Source: Chitinophagaceae bacterium (GTDB lineage: Bacteria; Bacteroidota; Bacteroidia; Chitinophagales; Chitinophagaceae). Taken from it: a DNA stretch of 11,808 nucleotides. This document shows positions 6,775-11,808 of the stretch, piece by piece. The first letter of the stretch is position 1; each line of letters starts with the position of its first letter. The DNA lies in NCBI GenBank assembly GCA_025455205.1, contig JALOMZ010000019.1, positions 1 to 11,808 on the forward strand, read 5' to 3'. Below the pieces are notes generated by a model. That model was not told the origin of the DNA, did not search any database, and saw nothing but the letters and a program-made list of their open reading frames with translations. The position numbers were made by a program, and so were the translations under genes.

Positions 6775-9700
6775 ATGAAAGTGAATAGCAGCGCCAGATG
6801 GGGTACCCTGTGGGTAGTGATTTTTCTCTTTTTGCTGGGGCATACAGCCTGGTCCCAGCAACCCGACAAGTTTGCAGAGATAGGCAACAAGGCGGCTGCC
6901 ACGCGGGTGCACCTGCTGCAGCCGCAGCCGGCCCCCGTGTTGCCAGAAAAGACGCTGCCCCTGCAAAAAGGCGGCGGCAAGCGCTTTCTGCCCATGAACC
7001 GGATGGATACACCGGCTGAACTGGACAGCGCATTGCAGCAGCAACGCCTGCACTATGCGCCCTTTTTGGAAGACCATGCACCGCCATTGGCCAGCACCCG
7101 CGATACCTTAAGCCTCACCCGGTTTCAGTGGCGTGTGGCCACCGCGGCCGACCGGCAGGATTTTGCCGGCGTTCTGTCTGGTAAGGGAGCGTGGGATACC
7201 GTGCAGGTGCCACACTACGGCCCGCCCTTGGGCAAGGCCATCACCTACTATCGTACCCAATTCAACCTTACTGCTGCGCAACTGGGCAAAGGAGCCCTCT
7301 ATGCCTGCTTCCGCGCAGTGGATTACAAAGCCCATGTGTTTGTGAACGGCACCCTGGCGGGTTCGCATGAAGGGGCATTTGCTCCCTTTGAGTTTGATAT
7401 CAGTGCGCTGGTGCGTTCCGGCTCCAACACGCTGCTGGTGCAGGTGGAGAACGATTACCCCATGCTGGCCCATGTGGGCGATGACGGCCGCAAGTTTGAT
7501 GGCGACAAAGTATATGCCGCTACCGGGATCGGTTATGACGATCCGGTATTGGGCTGGCACCACAACCCGCCCGGTATGGGCATCTGGCAGCCGGTGCAGA
7601 TCGAAGCCCGACACCCGCTCCATATCCACGACATTTATGTAAGACCCCTTGCAGACAGCGATACGGCCGAAGTGTGGCTGGAGGTAAACCAGGCCCGTGT
7701 GGCTTGGCAAGGGCTCAAAGTTCGCCATGCCCTGTACGGTCAGAACTTTCGCGATACGGTGTATCGCAATGCCATCTACGTGCCCGCCACCGTGCACGTG
7801 CCGGGTGTGGGCGACCTGGTGAAGCCCACCGACTGGGAGGCCAAGACCCTGAAAATGGGGCCTGGCGTCAATTTCCTGAAGTTCCGCATCCACCTGCCTG
7901 CTGCCCGCCGCTGGAGCCCCCACCATCCCTGGCTCTACCAGCTGCAGATAGAACTGCTCAATGAAAACGGGGAGATCACCGATGCCGGCCGGCAGCAATT
8001 TGGCATGCGCAGCTTCCGCATGGATACCCTGCAATCACCCAAAGGCGCCATGTACCTCAATGGACAATTCATCAGGCTGCGGGGCGCCAATACCATGGGC
8101 GCTTTTACGCAGTCGGTGAAAAACGGCCAATGGCAGCAACTTATTGACGATATCCTCCTGGCAAAAATTGCCAACCTGAACTATATCCGGCTCACCCAGT
8201 TTCCGCTGCAACGGGAAGTGTATGAATATTTCGATAAACTGGGTATGCTGGCCCAGACAGACCTGCCCATCTTTGGCGTGCTGCGCCGCAACCAGTGGGC
8301 CGAGTGCATCCGGCAGGCGGTGGAAATGGAGCGGCTGGTGCGCAGCCATCCCAGCAACATCATGGTGTCTTACATCAACGAGCGGTTTCCCAATGCGGAA
8401 GGCAATCCGCAGCGGCACCTGGATACATACGAAGACTTCGATCGATTTTTTACAGCTGCTGATCAGGCGGTACTGCTCCATAATCCCGACCGTGTAATAA
8501 AAGCAGGAGATGGCGATTATGACCCGCCATCGCCGGGCCTGCCCGATAATCATGTGTACAACGGATGGTACAACGGTCATGGCCTCGGATTGGGCGAAAT
8601 GTACAAAGGGGCCTGGCTGCCGGTGAAACCCGGCTGGTATTATGCCTGTGGGGAATTTGGCTCGGAGGGGCTCGATTTCCAAAATACCATGCAGCGTTAC
8701 TACCCCAAAAGCTGGCTGCCCGCCGGCACGGCAGGGGAGAAGAACTGGACACCCAATGTGATCAGCATGGCCCAGAGCTTCCGCTTCCATTACATGTGGT
8801 ACCCCAGGCAATATTCGGTGGAAGGCTGGATAAGCGAAAGCCACCGGCACCAGGCCTGGGTAACCCGTACCACCACGGAGGCGTTCCGGCGCAATAACAA
8901 CCTGGTGAGTTTTGCCATCCATCTCTTCATTGATGCCTGGCCTGCCGGATGGATGAAGACCATCATGGATGTGCAGCGCCAACCCAAACCGGCCTATTTT
9001 GAATATGCCCATGCGCTGGCCCCCGTGGCCCTTAGCCTGCGAGCCGACAGAAGCACCTACTACGCCGGTGACCCCGTACGGGTGGAAGCCTGGATAGCCA
9101 ACGACCTGGCCTCGGCGCCGGCAGGATGGCGCCTTCGCTACCAATGGGAAGCAGGCAGCCAGTTGCTGGCATCTGGAGAAGGTGCTGCCGGCATAGAGAA
9201 GAACCAGGCAAAATTTCAGGGTTACATAGACATGCCGGCGCCGGCTGTTCGCCATCGTACCAACTGCCTCTTGCGTATGCAGTTGATAGATGAGCAGGGT
9301 ACGGTCAGGCATGAAACAGATTTCAGCATCACCGTTTTTCCTCCCGTCACCGAACAATGGCAGCCTGTGTGGGTAGCCCCGGAAAGCAAGGGCGAAGCGG
9401 CCATGCTGGTGCGTGAGCTGAACCTGCCGGTGGCCGACAAGATAGAGCAGGCATCGGTATTGCTGGTAGATGACATGCAGTATTGGCTGAAGCATCGGGA
9501 ACAACTGGAAACCCTTGTACAGCAGGGCAAGACCCTGGTGCTGCTCAGGCCCGATGCCGGAAGCCACCTGGTTTGCGGGGATACCCTGACAGTACAGCGC
9601 ACCACCATGGGGCAGTACTATTTTGCCGCACCGGTGAAGGATCATCCAGCCATGCGGGCCTTTCAGCCGCGCGACATCTGGTGGTGGTACAACAGCCGCG

Positions 9701-9933
9701 AGGGCATGGTACGCCCGCTGTTGGGTGAAATGAGCACCGGTAAAGGCTGGACACCGCTGGTAACTACAGGCCAAACTGGCTGGGTGGGCGCCAACGATTA
9801 TGCTTTGGCCGCGGCCGAACGGTCTTGGGGCAAAGGCCAGGTGAGGGTCTGCCACCTGCAACTGGCCGGAAGGGTGACACATAATCCCATGGCCAGGGAA
9901 ATGCTGAAGGTATTGATGCGCGTAAAAAGGTAA
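6775..9933 (+). CDS. exported glycoside hydrolase family 2-type enzyme with extra C-terminal domain
   Basis: The gene encodes 1052 residues. A type I signal peptide (hydrophobic core about 12-24, probable cleavage TAWS|QQ near 27) sends it to the periplasm or beyond; there is no lipobox or T9SS tail. Domains: a Pro/Gln-rich lead-in about 28-95; GH2 sugar-binding jelly roll about 100-282 (ITYYRTQFNLT, VFVNGTLAGSHEGAFAPF, GIWQPVQIEA); immunoglobulin-like sandwich about 283-420; TIM barrel about 425-745; beta-sandwich about 750-855; and a final alpha/beta-looking domain about 860-1052. Catalytic residues are visible: general acid/base Glu536 in MVSYINE and nucleophile candidate Glu627 in CGEFGSEG. 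GH2 enzymes are retaining exo-glycosidases such as beta-galactosidase, beta-mannosidase, beta-glucuronidase and alpha-arabinopyranosidase; I cannot choose the substrate. The conserved Trp before the NE motif is Val531, so it is not a standard LacZ-like member. Context suggests it trims oligosaccharides imported by the SusCD complex. Confidence 0.92.
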   Translation: MKVNSSARWGTLWVVIFLFLLGHTAWSQQPDKFAEIGNKAAATRVHLLQPQPAPVLPEKTLPLQKGGGKRFLPMNRMDTPAELDSALQQQRLHYAPFLEDHAPPLASTRDTLSLTRFQWRVATAADRQDFAGVLSGKGAWDTVQVPHYGPPLGKAITYYRTQFNLTAAQLGKGALYACFRAVDYKAHVFVNGTLAGSHEGAFAPFEFDISALVRSGSNTLLVQVENDYPMLAHVGDDGRKFDGDKVYAATGIGYDDPVLGWHHNPPGMGIWQPVQIEARHPLHIHDIYVRPLADSDTAEVWLEVNQARVAWQGLKVRHALYGQNFRDTVYRNAIYVPATVHVPGVGDLVKPTDWEAKTLKMGPGVNFLKFRIHLPAARRWSPHHPWLYQLQIELLNENGEITDAGRQQFGMRSFRMDTLQSPKGAMYLNGQFIRLRGANTMGAFTQSVKNGQWQQLIDDILLAKIANLNYIRLTQFPLQREVYEYFDKLGMLAQTDLPIFGVLRRNQWAECIRQAVEMERLVRSHPSNIMVSYINERFPNAEGNPQRHLDTYEDFDRFFTAADQAVLLHNPDRVIKAGDGDYDPPSPGLPDNHVYNGWYNGHGLGLGEMYKGAWLPVKPGWYYACGEFGSEGLDFQNTMQRYYPKSWLPAGTAGEKNWTPNVISMAQSFRFHYMWYPRQYSVEGWISESHRHQAWVTRTTTEAFRRNNNLVSFAIHLFIDAWPAGWMKTIMDVQRQPKPAYFEYAHALAPVALSLRADRSTYYAGDPVRVEAWIANDLASAPAGWRLRYQWEAGSQLLASGEGAAGIEKNQAKFQGYIDMPAPAVRHRTNCLLRMQLIDEQGTVRHETDFSITVFPPVTEQWQPVWVAPESKGEAAMLVRELNLPVADKIEQASVLLVDDMQYWLKHREQLETLVQQGKTLVLLRPDAGSHLVCGDTLTVQRTTMGQYYFAAPVKDHPAMRAFQPRDIWWWYNSREGMVRPLLGEMSTGKGWTPLVTTGQTGWVGANDYALAAAERSWGKGQVRVCHLQLAGRVTHNPMAREMLKVLMRVKR

Positions 9934-10109
9934 TGGGGCACGGTGCATCCATGCCGCATAAGCTTGCGTTGTTGATGGAATGCCGGGGCCGGCAAGGAAA
10001 CATGCTGAATAAGTGATGTATGCATGGGTGCCGTCTGCTGCAGGATGGAGTGCAGAAGCGCAAAGGCTGGCAGGATGTTCGTGCATGGAAGGGCTTGAGG
10101 CATGGTTGC

Positions 10110-10118
10110 TATATTTTG
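10110..10118 (+). promoter_or_regulatory. A/T-rich element just before the second GH2 start, weakly like a Bacteroidota -7 box
   Basis: TATATTTTG resembles the Bacteroidota -7 consensus TAnnTTTG with one extra base, and lies 5 bp before the ATG at 10124. A TTG at 10095-10097 is only 12 bp upstream, too close for the usual -33 spacing, and a transcript starting here would be almost leaderless. The element may simply be the A/T-rich ribosome-accessible sequence common before Bacteroidota start codons. Nothing else was recognised in the 190-bp gap 9934-10123, which has no strong terminator, so readthrough from the previous gene is plausible. Confidence 0.15.
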
Positions 10119-10123
10119 TATTT

Positions 10124-11808
10124 ATGCGAATAGGTTTTTTCATACTCTTTTCCCTGCTTTTGCTGCTGGCGCAAGGCCAGCCAGCTGGCTCCGGCACGGA
10201 CCCAATTCCGGTGCAGGAATTGAACCGGCACCGGGGAGACATAGTGCTCAATGGCTGGTGGGAATTTCAGCCTGATACGGCTGGCTGGATGGATCCGGCC
10301 CTGCCGCTGAAGGGCAGGATCATGCAACCCGGTTCCTGGCTGGCGCCGGCCTGGTGGGCCAACATACCGGGCGTGGCAGATACGGCGCGTGTGTTTCCGG
10401 GGGTTGACTGGCAACAGGTGAAGCAGGCATGGTATAGAAAAATGATCACGGTGCCGGATGCCTGGAAAGGCAGGACGGTGGAGCTGGACTTTTCGCTGGT
10501 GTCTACCAATGCCATCGTATTCATTGATGGAAAGTTGGCCGGACAAATTGCCTGGGGGGGCGGCACCCTGGATATTACCCGCCTGGTGCGTTTTGGCCAG
10601 CGGCAGGTGGTACAGGTGCTGGTGTATGCCGGCACCGATGAAAAACAGGTGCCGGTGTTCATGGGTACGGCTACAGAGCAGGTGTCGCTGGCGCCCGCCT
10701 CGCTGGCCAGCGCCGGCATCGTGGGCGATGTGGTGCTGCGTTCCCGGCCAGGCGGGGCCTCCCTGGAGGATGTTTTCGTAAAAACCTCATTCCGCCAAAA
10801 GGCCGCCACCCTGGAAGTAACCGTCTGTGGGGTGCAGCAGGCGGCGAAAGTGCGCTGGCATGCCCTCTTGTATAACGGAAATACATTGGAGAAGGAAGTG
10901 TATTTTGATGAACCCGTGGCGAAAGCGGATACACAAAAGATTACACTATCATTTCCCTGGCCCGATGCCCGTTTGTGGGACCTTGACAAGCCGGAACTCT
11001 ACACCCTGGTGCTGGAGGCAAAGGGAGGTACCCTGGCGGACGCGTATACACAGACCTTTGGCTTCCGGGAGTTCTGGATAGCTGGCAAAGACTTCTTGCT
11101 CAATGGCAAGAAGATCCGGTTGCGGCCGTTTGAAACGGTAAATGGCGGAGGCATGGATGAAGCCATTGATGCCCAATTGAAAGCCATTCGTAAAGCAGGG
11201 TTCAACTTCATGGAGCTCTGGCCTGAAAATGAAGCACAGCGTGGATACTATAACTACTACGACAGGGTGGCCGAAAGGGCCGACCGGCAGGGTTTCCTGA
11301 TCTCCGGCGTGTTGCAGTCATTGAACCGCTTTATCACCGGGCCTGGATGGGTATACCAATGGGATAAGCCTGAGGTAAGGGCTGCCTGGGAACGCTGGCT
11401 GGCCCGCCAAATGAAACGCGACCGCAATCATCCTTCGATTATCATGTGGGGAACAAGCGCCAATTTCTTCGGGTCGGCTTATGATCAATATCCGCGAAAC
11501 CTGGGCAAATCCAACTGGAACGAGGACAATGCTTTTTGGGTAAAAAACCGCGATGCAGCCTTGCAGGCATTTGAATGGGTGCGGGCTAATTGGGATAATA
11601 CCCGGCCAATATTTACGCATCACGGCGCTTATGTGGGCGACCTGCACACCGTGAATATGTACCTGAACCTGCTGCCCCTGCAGGAAAGAGAGGAATGGCT
11701 GAGTGAATATGCTGAAAAGGGTACGATGCCCTTTATGCCGATAGAATTTGGCACACCATTCGAAAACACCTTTTTACGCGGAAGAAATGGCTTTGCCAAA
11801 AGTGTGGT
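10124..11808 (+). CDS. exported glycoside hydrolase family 2-like protein, 3' truncated by window edge, atypical catalytic motif
   Basis: The frame is open from ATG 10124 to the window's last base with no stop, giving 561 complete codons. The N-terminus is a type I signal peptide (hydrophobic run about 4-16, cleavage probably in LLAQGQPAG). Domains: GH2-type jelly roll about 40-205 (IVLNGWWEFQPD, AWYRKMITVPDAW, NAIVFIDGKLAG), immunoglobulin-like domain about 210-315, then a TIM barrel from about 325 (FLLNGKKIRLRPFE, IRKAGFNFMELWPENEAQRG). The barrel contains RNHPSIIMWGTSAN at 434-447: compared without gaps to the GH2 motif HPS-x5-8-NE, Ala446-Asn447 replace the catalytic Asn-Glu. A nucleophile-like Glu541 is present in MPIEFGTPFE. 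It is clearly related to, but not a recent duplicate of, the preceding GH2 gene. Whether it is catalytic cannot be settled here; the C-terminus is missing. Substrate unknown; periplasmic location inferred from the signal. Confidence 0.9.
   Translation, partial: MRIGFFILFSLLLLLAQGQPAGSGTDPIPVQELNRHRGDIVLNGWWEFQPDTAGWMDPALPLKGRIMQPGSWLAPAWWANIPGVADTARVFPGVDWQQVKQAWYRKMITVPDAWKGRTVELDFSLVSTNAIVFIDGKLAGQIAWGGGTLDITRLVRFGQRQVVQVLVYAGTDEKQVPVFMGTATEQVSLAPASLASAGIVGDVVLRSRPGGASLEDVFVKTSFRQKAATLEVTVCGVQQAAKVRWHALLYNGNTLEKEVYFDEPVAKADTQKITLSFPWPDARLWDLDKPELYTLVLEAKGGTLADAYTQTFGFREFWIAGKDFLLNGKKIRLRPFETVNGGGMDEAIDAQLKAIRKAGFNFMELWPENEAQRGYYNYYDRVAERADRQGFLISGVLQSLNRFITGPGWVYQWDKPEVRAAWERWLARQMKRDRNHPSIIMWGTSANFFGSAYDQYPRNLGKSNWNEDNAFWVKNRDAALQAFEWVRANWDNTRPIFTHHGAYVGDLHTVNMYLNLLPLQEREEWLSEYAEKGTMPFMPIEFGTPFENTFLRGRNGFAKSV

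Noticed and set aside
9981..9994. Small GC hairpin TGCCGG-GG-CCGGCA after the first GH2 gene
   Set aside because: The 2-nt loop is too tight, the effective stem is about 4 bp, and no T run follows, so it does not qualify as a terminator.
8035..10251. 738-residue open frame on the minus strand opposite the GH2 gene
   Set aside because: It is antisense to the GH2 barrel with its catalytic motifs, runs across the intergenic gap into the next gene, and has no domain-like sequence. It is a codon-bias shadow.
1..11808. Search for CRISPR arrays, tRNA/rRNA genes, insertion sequences, attachment sites and phage genes
   Set aside because: No regularly spaced repeats, clover-leaf sequences, transposase or integrase motifs, or terminal repeats with target duplications were seen. 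Non-coding space is under 300 bp in every gap.

Overview
The window is a stretch of a Bacteroidota genome that looks like part of a polysaccharide utilization locus (PUL). The diagnostic signs are an adjacent SusC/SusD pair, Bacteroidota-style lipoprotein signals, a type IX secretion (T9SS) C-terminal sorting domain, and start codons preceded by A/T-rich sequence rather than Shine-Dalgarno motifs. The fairly GC-rich codon use would suit a soil or plant-associated member of the Chitinophagaceae, but that placement is inference. All six genes lie on the + strand. No sulfatase, regulator, transposase, tRNA, rRNA or CRISPR array is visible.

Layout. Positions 1-944 hold the C-terminal third of a SusC-type TonB-dependent transporter, cut by the window edge. 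It is followed without a gap by a complete SusD-type glycan-binding lipoprotein (945-2426). After 46 bp comes a small DUF4397-type lipoprotein (2473-3318), in the slot where many PULs carry an extra surface glycan-binding protein. A strong hairpin terminator at 3375-3394 closes this first unit.

The second part begins with a 1007-residue secreted modular protein (3469-6492): signal peptide, BNR_4-type beta-propeller, chitobiase C-terminal-like domain, fibronectin III domain, CBM9-like domain and T9SS sorting tail. It is probably an extracellular or surface-attached polysaccharide-cleaving or -binding protein. A 282-bp gap with several inverted repeats separates it from a complete 1052-residue GH2-type glycosidase (6775-9933) with an exported N-terminus and an extra C-terminal domain. 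After a further 190 bp, a second and divergent GH2-type gene starts at 10124 and is still open at the right edge. Its barrel has Ala-Asn where the family's catalytic Asn-Glu should be.

Inferred working model: the propeller/CBM9 protein binds or cuts a polymer outside the cell. The SusCD complex, helped by the DUF4397 lipoprotein, captures and imports oligosaccharides, and the GH2 enzymes trim them in the periplasm. The sequence alone does not identify the glycan. Because BNR_4-like seven-bladed propellers include ulvan lyases (PL24/PL25) and rhamnose-glucuronate-cleaving families (GH145/PL42), a uronic-acid- and rhamnose-containing polymer is a reasonable hypothesis, not a conclusion.
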